From the NCBI GenBank assembly GCA_017632555.1, contig JAGBRF010000118.1:1-10894 (forward strand): a stretch of 10,894 nt of DNA, read 5' to 3'. Position 1 is the first letter of the stretch, and the number at the start of each line of letters is the position of its first letter. Positions 1-5,975 of this stretch are shown here, piece after piece. The position numbers and the translations under genes are program-made. Below the pieces are notes generated by a model. It was given only the letters and a program-made list of their open reading frames with translations. It ran no database searches and was not told where the DNA came from. This DNA comes from Alphaproteobacteria bacterium. Lineage in GTDB: Bacteria > Pseudomonadota > Alphaproteobacteria > RF32 > UBA3637.

Positions 1-1
1 G

Positions 2-73
2 ATTAAGCCGATTTCTTTGGCTGATATGTCAAAACGTTATGCCGCTGGCGAATTAGATCCGCAAATTCGTTAA
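2..73 (+). CDS. C-terminal end of an unidentified protein (5' end outside the window)
   Basis: An open frame enters from the left edge and stops at TAA 71-73. It encodes 23 residues ending in the sequence GELDPQIR. A rho-independent terminator follows 13 bases later, as expected for a real gene end. The tail is too short for me to name a family. It is hydrophilic, with no membrane segment or recognisable motif. The upstream sequence would be needed to identify it. Confidence 0.55.
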   Translation: MKPISLADMSKRYAAGELDPQIR

Positions 74-86
74 TCGGATTAGGAAC

Positions 87-119
87 AAAAAAGCCCCCGT
101 TTTAACGAGGGCTTTTTTT
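87..119. terminator. Bidirectional rho-independent terminator
   Basis: The sequence AAAAAAGCCC pairs with GGGCTTTTTT around a CG/CG inner pair and a short T/A-rich loop, with one C/A mismatch in the stem. Seven T residues follow on the plus strand and six T residues on the minus strand. It can therefore end both the plus-strand gene finishing at 73 and the minus-strand gene finishing at 140. Confidence 0.85.
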
Positions 120-139
120 AATATCTTCAAACAGTAAAA

Positions 140-757
140 CTATTTACCTCTGCCAATAAGTTCTTTTGCAATACGCGGATCAACAGTTTTATTGTCTGTA
201 TTTGTTTTAGTTTCTGTCTTTCCTTCCACTTGTGCAGTAGCCAATGTTTGTTTCAAAGAAGAGGTTCCTTTTGCTGCAGCTTCTTGTTTTTGTTCTTCAT
301 TTCGACTTTTTTCTATCTTAGCAAAATAATCACCGGCAGACGGCATCGTTTTTTCATTCTTCTCTTTTTCTGCAACTTCTCTTTCTATTGCATCAATAGC
401 TTTAACTTCCTCTTTAAATTGTTCTTCTGCTTTTTTTTGTCGTTTTTCGTCCTCGGTTTTATATCCAAACTCACCGAAAATATCTTTACCCATTTCATCC
501 AAATCATGCAAAAAACCACTTCCTTTTTCCACTTTTGGCTTATAATCATATGGCAACGGAGTACCAAAATTACCACCCGATTCTGCATACATCCGAGCCT
601 CTTGTATAGCCCATTCGTCACTATCAAACATATTTTCAATAGATTTGCGAGCTTTTTCTTCTGCCGTTTCTTCTTTAGGCGCTTCCTGCTTTTTAGCCGA
701 CAACTTCGGATTAAAAGCATTATTCAACTTTCCTGCAAACCAACTACGTAATCCCAT
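140..757 (-). CDS. Hypothetical charged, largely disordered protein
   Basis: This encodes 205 residues. I chose the ATG at 755-757 because GAAAGGAG lies about 7 bases upstream; an in-frame ATG at 784 has no such site and would lie right at the predicted transcription start. The protein is very rich in Lys, Glu and Ala. It opens with a short, possibly amphipathic stretch (MGLRSWFAGKLNNAF), then a Lys/Glu-rich linker. A Gly/Pro/Tyr-containing part follows (about residues 60-95), then a Lys/Glu helix likely to form a coiled coil (about 100-150). The Thr/Lys/Asn-rich tail ends in DPRIAKELIGRGK. There is no signal peptide or membrane span, so it is probably cytoplasmic. I do not recognise the family. 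It sits 66 bases downstream of nfeD but has its own strong promoter and ends at a terminator, so it is probably a separate unit. Confidence 0.75.
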   Translation of the reverse strand: MGLRSWFAGKLNNAFNPKLSAKKQEAPKEETAEEKARKSIENMFDSDEWAIQEARMYAESGGNFGTPLPYDYKPKVEKGSGFLHDLDEMGKDIFGEFGYKTEDEKRQKKAEEQFKEEVKAIDAIEREVAEKEKNEKTMPSAGDYFAKIEKSRNEEQKQEAAAKGTSSLKQTLATAQVEGKTETKTNTDNKTVDPRIAKELIGRGK

Positions 758-782
758 TTTACTTCTCCTTTCTTCATTAAAC

Positions 783-796
783 ACAATATATATTGT
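783..796. promoter_or_regulatory. Perfect 14-bp palindrome over the -10 box, possible operator
   Basis: ACAATATATATTGT is a perfect inverted repeat. It overlaps the -10 hexamer (792-797) and the expected transcription start of the gene at 140-757. That is a typical place for a repressor to bind. It is made almost only of A and T, so chance occurrence in this AT-rich DNA is a real alternative. Confidence 0.35.
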
Positions 797-820
797 ACCA
801 CGAATATGTGTTTAAGTCAA
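792..820 (-). promoter_or_regulatory. Sigma-70-type promoter for the hypothetical gene at 140-757
   Basis: Read on the minus strand, TTGACT (815-820) is followed by a 17-base spacer and TACAAT (792-797), close to the consensus of both hexamers. Transcription would start near 785, giving a leader of about 28 bases with a good Shine-Dalgarno site. The -35 box lies just past the nfeD stop codon (824-826). Confidence 0.75.
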
Positions 821-823
821 AAT

Positions 824-1294
824 TTACTCTTTTTCTTCAACTAACAACTGGGTACCGTCAACACCGATAACGACAACTTCTTTACCTTTTTCGATGTTTT
901 TCTTGCTACGAGCCAACCAAACCGTATCGCCGACTTTAACTTTACCTTTGCCATTGTGAATAGCTTCGCTGACAACATAGGTTTTACCGACAAAACGATG
1001 TGCGCCGGTCTTATTGACATAACTTTTTTCACGATTGGGTCCCAACAATTTGTCATAAACAAAAATGCCCACCATAACGGAAACAAAAGATGATACGGAA
1101 AACACGAATAATTGCATTTCAATGGACATTCCGTCAAACAACCAATAAACACAGCCGGTAAGAATAGCACCGATACCGACCCACATAATATATGTACCCG
1201 GAACAAACGGTTCGGCAATTATCAACAACAAACCAAAACAAAGCCAACGCCAAGTAATCCACTGATTAAAAAATTCTATAATCTTATCCATCAT
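824..1294 (-). CDS. NfeD-family membrane protein with C-terminal OB fold
   Basis: This encodes 156 residues. Hydrophobic segments lie near residues 17-35, 36-53 and 60-80. A soluble C-terminal domain (about 95-155) has the beta-strand pattern of NfeD OB folds, including GKTYVVSEAI and GDTVWLARS, and ends VDGTQLLVEEKE. The length fits the short, protease-less NfeD class (YbbJ-like) rather than the long ClpP-fused type. Proteins of this class are encoded next to SPFH/Band 7 proteins and are thought to work with them in membrane microdomains or membrane quality control. That pairing is seen here: the QmcA-like gene lies 59 bases upstream on the same strand. Translation starts at one of two adjacent ATG codons; AAAGGGA lies about 6 bases before the first, so I chose that one. 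The hairpin between the two genes may reduce its expression relative to qmcA. Confidence 0.9.
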   Translation of the reverse strand: MMDKIIEFFNQWITWRWLCFGLLLIIAEPFVPGTYIMWVGIGAILTGCVYWLFDGMSIEMQLFVFSVSSFVSVMVGIFVYDKLLGPNREKSYVNKTGAHRFVGKTYVVSEAIHNGKGKVKVGDTVWLARSKKNIEKGKEVVVIGVDGTQLLVEEKE

Positions 1295-1313
1295 TTCAAA
1301 TCCCTTTCAAAAG

Positions 1314-1345
1314 AGAGTGCTTGCCTTTTAAAAAACAAGCACTCT
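1314..1345 (-). terminator. Intercistronic hairpin between the QmcA-like gene and nfeD
   Basis: AGAGTGCTTG (1314-1323) and CAAGCACTCT (1336-1345) are perfect 10-base inverted arms around a 12-base A/T-rich loop. On the minus strand the stem follows the upstream gene's stop codon by 8 bases and is followed by CTTTTG, a weak U-tract. It could be a leaky terminator, or an mRNA 3'-end stabiliser that sets the ratio of the two proteins. The nfeD Shine-Dalgarno site lies just beyond it. Confidence 0.6.
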
Positions 1346-1353
1346 TTACTATG

Positions 1354-2292
1354 CTATTTTTTGGGGGCTTTTAAAGCCATCGGAGCTTTATCGCCCAAAA
1401 CCGTTTTTGTCAATTCGGCAATTCCCGTCAAAGAACTGGCCAACTGTTGTGTTTCAAACGGTAACATCAACAATTTTTGGTTTGGAGAATTGACAATTTC
1501 TTTCAATGCTTCCACATAAGCTTGACCCAAGAAGTAATTGAGCGCTTGTGAATTACCTTTTGCAATCGCATCGGAAACAAGCTTTGTTGCTTTTGCCTCG
1601 GCTTCTGCGGCACGTTCACGCGCTTCGGCTTGACGGAAAGCAACTTCCTTTTCACCTTCTGCGGCCAAAACGGCGGCTTGTTTTTCACCCTCTGCCTTCA
1701 AAACAGCGGCTTGTTTGAAACCTTCGGCTTCCAAAACATTGGCACGTTTTTCACGTTCTGCCTTCATTTGTCTGGCCATGGCGTCAATCAAATCTTTCGG
1801 TGGAGAAATATCTTTAATTTCAACACGTGTAATTTTTGTTCCCCAAGGAACTGTTGCTTCATCAACAACAGCCAACAAACGTTGGTTGATTACGTCACGT
1901 TGACTCAATAATTCATCGATTTCCATACTACCGATAACCGTACGAATGTTTGTCATTACCAAATTTTTCAAACCGTATTCCAAATCATAAATTTGATAAG
2001 TCGCCGCATACGAATCTTGAATTTCAAAAAAGACAACACCGTCCACACGGACCATAGCGTTATCTTTGGTAATCACGTCTTGTGACGGAATATCCATAAC
2101 CTGTTCCATCATATTGACCGGTTGTCCGATTCTTCTGACAATCGGGCAAATAAAATTCAAACCCGGTTTCAAAACGCCCGAATAACGACCGAATGTTTCA
2201 ACAGTCCATTCTTCCCCTTGCGGAACCCTTTTCACACCCAAAAAGAGCAAGACCAGTATCCCGACCGCCAAAATACTAAAAAAAGATAACAT
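1354..2292 (-). CDS. qmcA: QmcA-like SPFH/Band 7 (stomatin-family) membrane protein
   Basis: This encodes 312 residues. I chose the ATG at 2290-2292 because AAAGGA lies 6-7 bases before it. An in-frame TTG at 2313 and an ATG at 2298 are too close to, or upstream of, that site. One N-terminal membrane segment (about residues 2-20) is followed by the SPFH/Band 7 domain (about 21-180). Family-typical stretches include PGLNFICPIV, MDIPSQDVITKDNAMVRVDG, TNIRTVIGSMEIDELLSQRD and EVKD-like IEIKDISPP. An Ala/Glu-rich helix (about 180-245) with repeated AEGEKQAAVL-like units follows, of the kind that oligomerises these proteins. The tail SPNQKLLMLPFE matches the family's C-terminal pattern. Such proteins form large assemblies in the inner membrane, often with NfeD-type partners and the FtsH protease system; nfeD is the next gene in the same direction. 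The qmcA symbol is assigned at family level. Confidence 0.92.
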   Translation of the reverse strand: MLSFFSILAVGILVLLFLGVKRVPQGEEWTVETFGRYSGVLKPGLNFICPIVRRIGQPVNMMEQVMDIPSQDVITKDNAMVRVDGVVFFEIQDSYAATYQIYDLEYGLKNLVMTNIRTVIGSMEIDELLSQRDVINQRLLAVVDEATVPWGTKITRVEIKDISPPKDLIDAMARQMKAEREKRANVLEAEGFKQAAVLKAEGEKQAAVLAAEGEKEVAFRQAEARERAAEAEAKATKLVSDAIAKGNSQALNYFLGQAYVEALKEIVNSPNQKLLMLPFETQQLASSLTGIAELTKTVLGDKAPMALKAPKK

Positions 2293-2337
2293 TTTCATTC
2301 CTTTCTTTATCAAAAGAGTCCCATACCCTTTTTCCCA

Positions 2338-2366
2338 GTATTACTATAATAATATCAGGTTAACAA
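2338..2366 (-). promoter_or_regulatory. Possible promoter of the QmcA-like/nfeD operon
   Basis: On the minus strand TTGTTA (2361-2366), a 17-base spacer and TAATAC (2338-2343) give a moderate sigma-70 match. The region is very AT-rich and other register choices, such as a TATTAT -10 box slightly upstream, are equally possible. A promoter somewhere in 2293-2400 is expected because the next gene to the right is divergent. Confidence 0.35.
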
Positions 2367-2425
2367 CACCTTAACGACCGGTAAAAATAAAACATAAAAA
2401 ATCGTAATTACTTTGTAATTTCTTC

Positions 2426-2454
2426 TTGCATTCGATAAAAAAGCGTGCTAGTGT
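2426..2454 (+). promoter_or_regulatory. Promoter for the coiled-coil/mazEF operon
   Basis: TTGCAT (2426-2431), a 17-base spacer and TAGTGT (2449-2454) form a moderate sigma-70 match, with TGC directly before the -10 box. The expected start near 2461 gives a leader of about 20 bases before the chosen ATG at 2482. No other promoter-like sequence is obvious ahead of the antitoxin gene, so this one may drive all three genes. Confidence 0.5.
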
Positions 2455-2481
2455 GGAAAAGTAAAAACAATGGAGAATGCT

Positions 2482-4068
2482 ATGACACAAGCTTTTTTTG
2501 AAGATATTGAAATAAAAAAAGAACCCCGAAACGTTGTTCGTAAAAAAACTTTTTATCAAAAACCGCTTTATTGGTGCGCTTTTATTTTAAGCGCTTTGTG
2601 GATTTGGGCGGCTGTCGATTATATGTTGGGCAACATTGATTGGTGGACAACCCGTTATCGTTTACCGCCTGCCGAATTTATCGGCACAATTTGCGGTCAG
2701 GTTTTACCGCTGGCTTTGATTTGGTTCGTTGTGGCTTGGGTTGATCGTCGCAATCAGTTGGAAGAAGAAACAAAAACACTGCGTGCTTATATGAATCAAT
2801 TGATGTATCCGACAGAAGAAGGGGCCATTTACACACAATCTTTAACAAATGCTTTGCGCAGCCAAATCAAAGAATTTAAAGTCGTATTCGGACAAGCCGC
2901 CGACCAAACAAAAATCGTTCGCGAAGAAATGAAACATTGGATTAAAGATTTGGCCATTGTTATTGACCACGTTGATACAAAAACGGTGGCTTCAATGAAA
3001 GAATTGGCTCATCACGTGCAAGTTTTGGCAAAATCAACGGAAAAAGCCAACGAAAGCACTTTAAGTATTACTCAAAATTTATCCGACAGAGCCGGCGTTT
3101 TGGAAGCGACCAGTGATAAAGTGGCACGTATAATGGGCTCTGTTTCAAGTGCACTAAACGAAAACATTGCCCGCATTGACAACATAACGGACGGATTAAA
3201 GGAAGCCGCCCTACAAACGCAAGAAGTATTAAATACAGCGGATAATACGTCTACATTGTTTAATAAACAAATAGACCGTATGGAAACGCTGATGAATGAA
3301 TATGAAACACAAACATCGGAATATAATGAACGCATTTTCACAAATGCCGAAAAGATTTTGACTGTATTAAAGACGCAATCTGCCCTGTTGGATCAAGAAG
3401 TTGAAAAAACTTTGCATAAAATGTCTTTGGCAACGGAAAATGTAACGGAACAATCTTCTCGTTTGGCTAACTTGTCCGATGAAACAATTACTCACTTGAA
3501 CGAAGTCGGAACGCAATTAAACGTTCAAACCGATATTTTGAACCAAGTTTTAACCGAAACGGACGCGCGCGTTCGTCAATTATCCACTATCGAAGTGGAA
3601 GAACAAACTCAACGTTTATTGGAAGTTTCCGAAAAAACAGAATCTTTCATTCAAAAATTAAAAGCCGATTTACAAAGTATTTCAGCCGACCAATTTATGA
3701 AAGATGCCCGATTGATTTTGGAACATTTGGCAACGTTTACAATCGATATTGTCCATGTCTTTACGCCCAAAGCGGAAGAAGAACAATGGAAAAAATACTA
3801 TGCGGGTGATAATGCGGCGTTTATGCGTTATTTAATGACTGTTTTGCCAAAGGATAAAACAGAAGCGTTTAAGAAACTTTATCACGACAATTCAACTTTG
3901 CGCGTGGCCGTAACGCGTTATATGTCCGAATTTGATGCTTTGGCTCTGAAAGCCAAAAACAATGAAAAGAAAGATGTTTTATTGCCGGTTTTAATTGGTT
4001 CTGATGCCGGGCGTCTTTATATGATTTTGAAACAAATATTGGGTAAATCCAAAAAGGCAGGTGTATAA
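2482..4068 (+). CDS. Two-TM membrane protein with long coiled coil and conserved-looking C-terminal domain
   Basis: This encodes 528 residues. The ATG at 2482 is preferred over an in-frame ATG at 2470 because GGAG lies 6 bases before it. A short cytoplasmic-looking N-terminus leads into membrane segments at about 29-48 and 66-88, then a basic WVDRRNQ boundary. Next comes about 300 residues of heptad-like helix (roughly 95-400), with many Asn/Thr/Gln and few prolines. A compact C-terminal part (about 405-528) contains EEEQWKKYYAGDNAAFMRYL and DAGRLYMILKQILGK. With both membrane segments near the N-terminus, the coiled coil should lie on one side, probably in the cytoplasm. The general plan resembles large coiled-coil membrane proteins found in many alphaproteobacteria, often annotated as hypothetical or 'apolipoprotein/kinesin-like'. 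I cannot name a function. It lacks the conserved hairpin-tip motif of chemoreceptors. Its TAA shares a base with the antitoxin ATG (TAATG), so the downstream genes are translationally coupled to it. Confidence 0.9.
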   Translation: MTQAFFEDIEIKKEPRNVVRKKTFYQKPLYWCAFILSALWIWAAVDYMLGNIDWWTTRYRLPPAEFIGTICGQVLPLALIWFVVAWVDRRNQLEEETKTLRAYMNQLMYPTEEGAIYTQSLTNALRSQIKEFKVVFGQAADQTKIVREEMKHWIKDLAIVIDHVDTKTVASMKELAHHVQVLAKSTEKANESTLSITQNLSDRAGVLEATSDKVARIMGSVSSALNENIARIDNITDGLKEAALQTQEVLNTADNTSTLFNKQIDRMETLMNEYETQTSEYNERIFTNAEKILTVLKTQSALLDQEVEKTLHKMSLATENVTEQSSRLANLSDETITHLNEVGTQLNVQTDILNQVLTETDARVRQLSTIEVEEQTQRLLEVSEKTESFIQKLKADLQSISADQFMKDARLILEHLATFTIDIVHVFTPKAEEEQWKKYYAGDNAAFMRYLMTVLPKDKTEAFKKLYHDNSTLRVAVTRYMSEFDALALKAKNNEKKDVLLPVLIGSDAGRLYMILKQILGKSKKAGV

Positions 4069-4286
4069 TGAAAATTTCTTTAATTCGTATTGGAAATTCA
4101 CAAGGAATTCGTATTCCGGCATCCATAATCAAACAATGTGGTTTTGAGCAGGATTTAGAATTAAATGTGAAAAACAAAACTATGATTGTCAGCGCCGCCG
4201 AAGTTGCGCGTAAAGATTGGCAAAAAGCCGCTGAAAAAGAAAACAAACAACTTCCGTTTGATGAAAAAGGAGAATGGGAATGGTAA
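4068..4286 (+). CDS. mazE: AbrB/MazE-family antitoxin
   Basis: This encodes 72 residues. The N-terminal half (about 1-45) is a SpoVT/AbrB swapped-hairpin DNA-binding domain with the hallmark RIGNSQGIRIPASII motif. The C-terminal half (about 46-72) is a short charged tail ending in FDEKGEWEW, the kind of acidic/aromatic tail that MazE proteins use to wrap and inhibit the toxin. By family knowledge it should neutralise the adjacent MazF-like protein and, with or without it, repress its own promoter. Its ATG overlaps the previous stop codon by one base and its 3' end overlaps the toxin gene by 7 bases. An upstream AAAGGCAGG can serve as a ribosome site inside the previous gene. The antitoxin-before-toxin order is standard. 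The symbol is family-level only. Confidence 0.88.
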   Translation: MKISLIRIGNSQGIRIPASIIKQCGFEQDLELNVKNKTMIVSAAEVARKDWQKAAEKENKQLPFDEKGEWEW

Positions 4287-4576
4287 AACGTTTTATGGTT
4301 TATGAAGTAAATGTAAATGATGAAATCAAACCGTGCGTGGTTGTTTCACCGGATGAATTAAACAATGTTCTGCCGTATGTAATGGTTGCGCCTGTGACAT
4401 CAAAAATTCGCCCTTTGCCGTATCGCATTTTGATTGAAATGAAAGGGCGCGATGCACAAATTGCTTTGGACCAAATAAGAACGCGTCCGAAATCCGATTT
4501 TTTGCGCAAATTGGGGCGTCTGCCTGAACCTTGTCAGGTGGAAATTATGCGTGTTTTACACCAATTTTTTGAATAA
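4280..4576 (+). CDS. mazF: MazF/PemK-family toxin with a shortened active-site loop
   Basis: This encodes 98 residues. The ATG at 4280 is chosen because GGAG ends 7 bases before it; the in-frame ATG at 4274 would be only 1 base from that site. The strand order fits MazF: KRFMVYEVNV, then PCVVVSPDELN, then VMVAPVTSKIRPLPYRILIEM, then IALDQIRTRPKSDFLRKLGRL. MazF enzymes are sequence-specific ribonucleases. The catalytic-type Thr is present (Thr40 in APVTSK) and so is the DQIRT segment. However, the loop between strands 1 and 2, normally DPTxGSExxxxRP, is reduced to NDEIKP. This removes about seven residues and puts Lys17 where the catalytic Arg is expected (Arg25 in Bacillus subtilis MazF). It may be weak, altered in specificity or inactive. 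It is translationally coupled to the antitoxin and ends 3 bases from a convergent gene. Confidence 0.85.
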   Translation: MVKRFMVYEVNVNDEIKPCVVVSPDELNNVLPYVMVAPVTSKIRPLPYRILIEMKGRDAQIALDQIRTRPKSDFLRKLGRLPEPCQVEIMRVLHQFFE

Positions 4577-4579
4577 AGT

Positions 4580-5056
4580 TTAATTAAAATTTTCCAGCAA
4601 GACTGTTCCGCGTTTATTACGGGCATCCATATAAGCATCACGAATACTGTCACGAACTTCGTGCGGATAAGGAATCTTTTTCATATAAAGCGATCTGGTC
4701 TTTTCATTTTCAATCGGAGACCCCGTTTTATCGGTAGAATCAACTTTGATATTTCCGATATTGACCCAACGTTCAATCAAACTTTGCGTTGATACACTGT
4801 TGACCATACGATACAATTCGATTTCATCGACTTTTCGTCCGAAAATACCGGAAATGATAATTAAACGCGTGGACGTTAAAGTATAAGAAGAATATTGACG
4901 AATCAATTTAACAATCCACAAAAACAAACCAAACGTGCATATTGTTAAAATCAGGAAAACAGGATTATATTTCCAATCGGCAACGGACCCCGTCACTTGC
5001 CAATAAAACTTTTCATCTTTTTCCAAAATATTGCGTAAAATTTCTTCGTTTTTCAT
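4580..5056 (-). CDS. Bacterial PH-domain (bPH2/YdbS-like) membrane protein
   Basis: This encodes 158 residues. The ATG at 5054-5056 is chosen because AAGGCGG precedes it by about 6 bases and the predicted promoter lies just upstream; a longer frame up to 5119 has no ribosome site and would overlap that promoter. A soluble N-terminus of about 30 residues is followed by one hydrophobic segment (about 31-52). A bPH2-type domain (about 53-125) then shows the usual YTLTSTRLIIISGIFGRKVDEIELYRMVNSV pattern in two halves (YTLTSTRLII and ISGIFGRKVDEIELY), and a following part contains GNIKVDSTD. The C-terminus ends in a charged helix and the sequence TVLLENFN. Proteins of this kind are common in bacteria, and their roles are mostly unknown. 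It is monocistronic and converges on the toxin gene with a 3-base gap. Confidence 0.85.
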   Translation of the reverse strand: MKNEEILRNILEKDEKFYWQVTGSVADWKYNPVFLILTICTFGLFLWIVKLIRQYSSYTLTSTRLIIISGIFGRKVDEIELYRMVNSVSTQSLIERWVNIGNIKVDSTDKTGSPIENEKTRSLYMKKIPYPHEVRDSIRDAYMDARNKRGTVLLENFN

Positions 5057-5090
5057 ATTGACCGCCTTTTTATTTGTCCCCGATATAAAA

Positions 5091-5119
5091 AGCTTATGCA
5101 AAAAACATAAAAAATGCAA
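5091..5119 (-). promoter_or_regulatory. Promoter of the PH-domain protein gene
   Basis: On the minus strand TTGCAT (5114-5119), a 17-base spacer and TAAGCT (5091-5096) are followed by the coding start about 35 bases on. The -35 hexamer and spacing are identical to those proposed for the coiled-coil operon at 2426. The surrounding A/T runs make this call moderate only. Confidence 0.45.
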
Positions 5120-5185
5120 GCAAAAAACAAAAAAACATATAAATATACCTTTACTTGTTTAAAGTGGTATTTTTTGTCGGTATGT

Positions 5186-5200
5186 ACAACTTTTTGTTGT
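5186..5200. promoter_or_regulatory. Small inverted repeat next to the -35 box of the outer-membrane protein gene
   Basis: ACAAC-TTTTT-GTTGT is a perfect 5-base-arm repeat that touches the -35 hexamer (5200-5205). It could be a regulator site, but it is short enough to occur by chance. Confidence 0.2.
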
Positions 5201-5228
5201 GGACATTTAAATAGATTTGCTCTTTATA
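5200..5228 (+). promoter_or_regulatory. Promoter of the outer-membrane barrel gene
   Basis: TGGACA (5200-5205), a 17-base spacer and TTTATA (5223-5228) give a good sigma-70 match. A start near 5235 leaves a leader of about 40 bases containing AAAAGGAG ahead of the ATG at 5275. The 5057-5274 gap between the two divergent genes holds only these promoter signals. Confidence 0.6.
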
Positions 5229-5274
5229 AAAGACGTTGGACTTCATGTCTTATTTTTTAAAAGGAGTTAAAAAA

Positions 5275-5874
5275 ATGAAGAAATATTTATTATCAACTAT
5301 TGCCGTATTAACTGCTCTCGTGGTTGGGACAACGGCAAAAGCTCAAATTGTCGACACGGATCACATGTATGTACATGCGGATGCGGGTTGGTCAATCGGG
5401 GCCGCCGAAACGGAAGAAGCCGCCGTGTTTGATGTGGGTGTTGGAGCGCGTATCAACCAATATTTGCGTACAGACTTGACGGGTGAATTGCGTCCGTGGG
5501 GAAAACAAGCATTCAAAATGGGTGGTGAAAAGGTTGCAAAACCGGACATGTATTCTTTGGATGCAATGATGAATGTTTATGCGCAATATCCTGTATGGAA
5601 AATGATTTCCATTTATGGAACGGGTGGTGTCGGTTATGCTTTTAACAAGACAGACAGCTATCGCGGTGCATTCAAAGGCGAAGGCAAACACAACTTTGCT
5701 TGGAATGTCGGCGCCGGCATTCAATATGCCCTGACAGATTGTATGGCTTTGGATTTGGGTTATCGTTTCTCTGATTTGGGTAAGGCCAGAGCAAAAGAAA
5801 TCGCAACCGGTTCAAAGATTAAACAAGATGTCAAATACAACGATATTAAAATCGGTATGCAATACTATTTTTAA
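5275..5874 (+). CDS. Small outer-membrane beta-barrel protein
   Basis: This encodes 199 residues. The ATG at 5275 has AGGAG 8-9 bases upstream and begins a clear signal peptide: MKKYLLSTIA, a hydrophobic core, then TTAKA with cleavage likely after residue 23. The mature part alternates hydrophobic and polar residues in strands such as YVHADAGWSIG, VFDVGVGARI, SIYGTGGVGYAF, AWNVGAGIQYAL and MALDLGYRFSDL. It ends in IKIGMQYYF, whose terminal Phe is the classic BAM-complex recognition signal. The size suits an 8-stranded barrel of the OmpA-barrel/Opa-like superfamily. There is no OmpA-type peptidoglycan-binding domain. In alphaproteobacteria such proteins are abundant surface antigens or structural porin-like proteins; the exact role cannot be read from sequence. 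It is monocistronic, with its own promoter and a terminator. Confidence 0.88.
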   Translation: MKKYLLSTIAVLTALVVGTTAKAQIVDTDHMYVHADAGWSIGAAETEEAAVFDVGVGARINQYLRTDLTGELRPWGKQAFKMGGEKVAKPDMYSLDAMMNVYAQYPVWKMISIYGTGGVGYAFNKTDSYRGAFKGEGKHNFAWNVGAGIQYALTDCMALDLGYRFSDLGKARAKEIATGSKIKQDVKYNDIKIGMQYYF

Positions 5875-5915
5875 TATCATTCTTTAAATTATCATATTCT
5901 CATTCCTCTGTAAAA

Positions 5916-5949
5916 AAATCAGCTCTTTTGTCATCAAAGGAGCTGATTT
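5916..5949. terminator. Hairpin terminator between the barrel gene and xseA
   Basis: AAATCAGCTCTTTTG (5916-5930) and CAAAGGAGCTGATTT (5935-5949) pair over 15 positions with a single G-U-type mismatch and a TCAT loop. On the minus strand the stem is followed by seven T residues, making it a strong terminator for xseA. On the plus strand only three T residues follow, so it would end the barrel gene's transcript less efficiently. Confidence 0.88.
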
Positions 5950-5975
5950 GATAATGTAATTACATCGTGATTCTT

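Noticed and set aside
230..751. A 173-codon plus-strand frame opposite the hypothetical gene
   Set aside because: It is a Phe/Ser/Leu-rich mirror of the Lys/Glu codons on the other strand, with no ribosome site. The minus-strand frame has a strong promoter, a Shine-Dalgarno site and a terminator.
2293..2313. Earlier TTG and ATG starts for the QmcA-like protein
   Set aside because: The AAAGGA site lies too close to or downstream of them. It is correctly spaced only for the ATG at 2290-2292.
2371..2559. Short minus-strand frame upstream of the coiled-coil gene
   Set aside because: It overlaps the proposed promoter and the start of a well-supported gene, is rich in Phe/Cys/Lys without family features, and has no ribosome site.
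2482..4068. Chemoreceptor (MCP) or Zorya ZorA identity for the coiled-coil protein
   Set aside because: There is no MCP hairpin-tip signature or periplasmic sensor domain, and no adjacent motB/zorB-like or other defence genes. The topology alone is not enough for either assignment.
5057..5119. N-terminal extension of the PH-domain protein
   Set aside because: It would cover the predicted promoter and lacks a ribosome site. The ATG at 5056 has AAGGCGG correctly placed.
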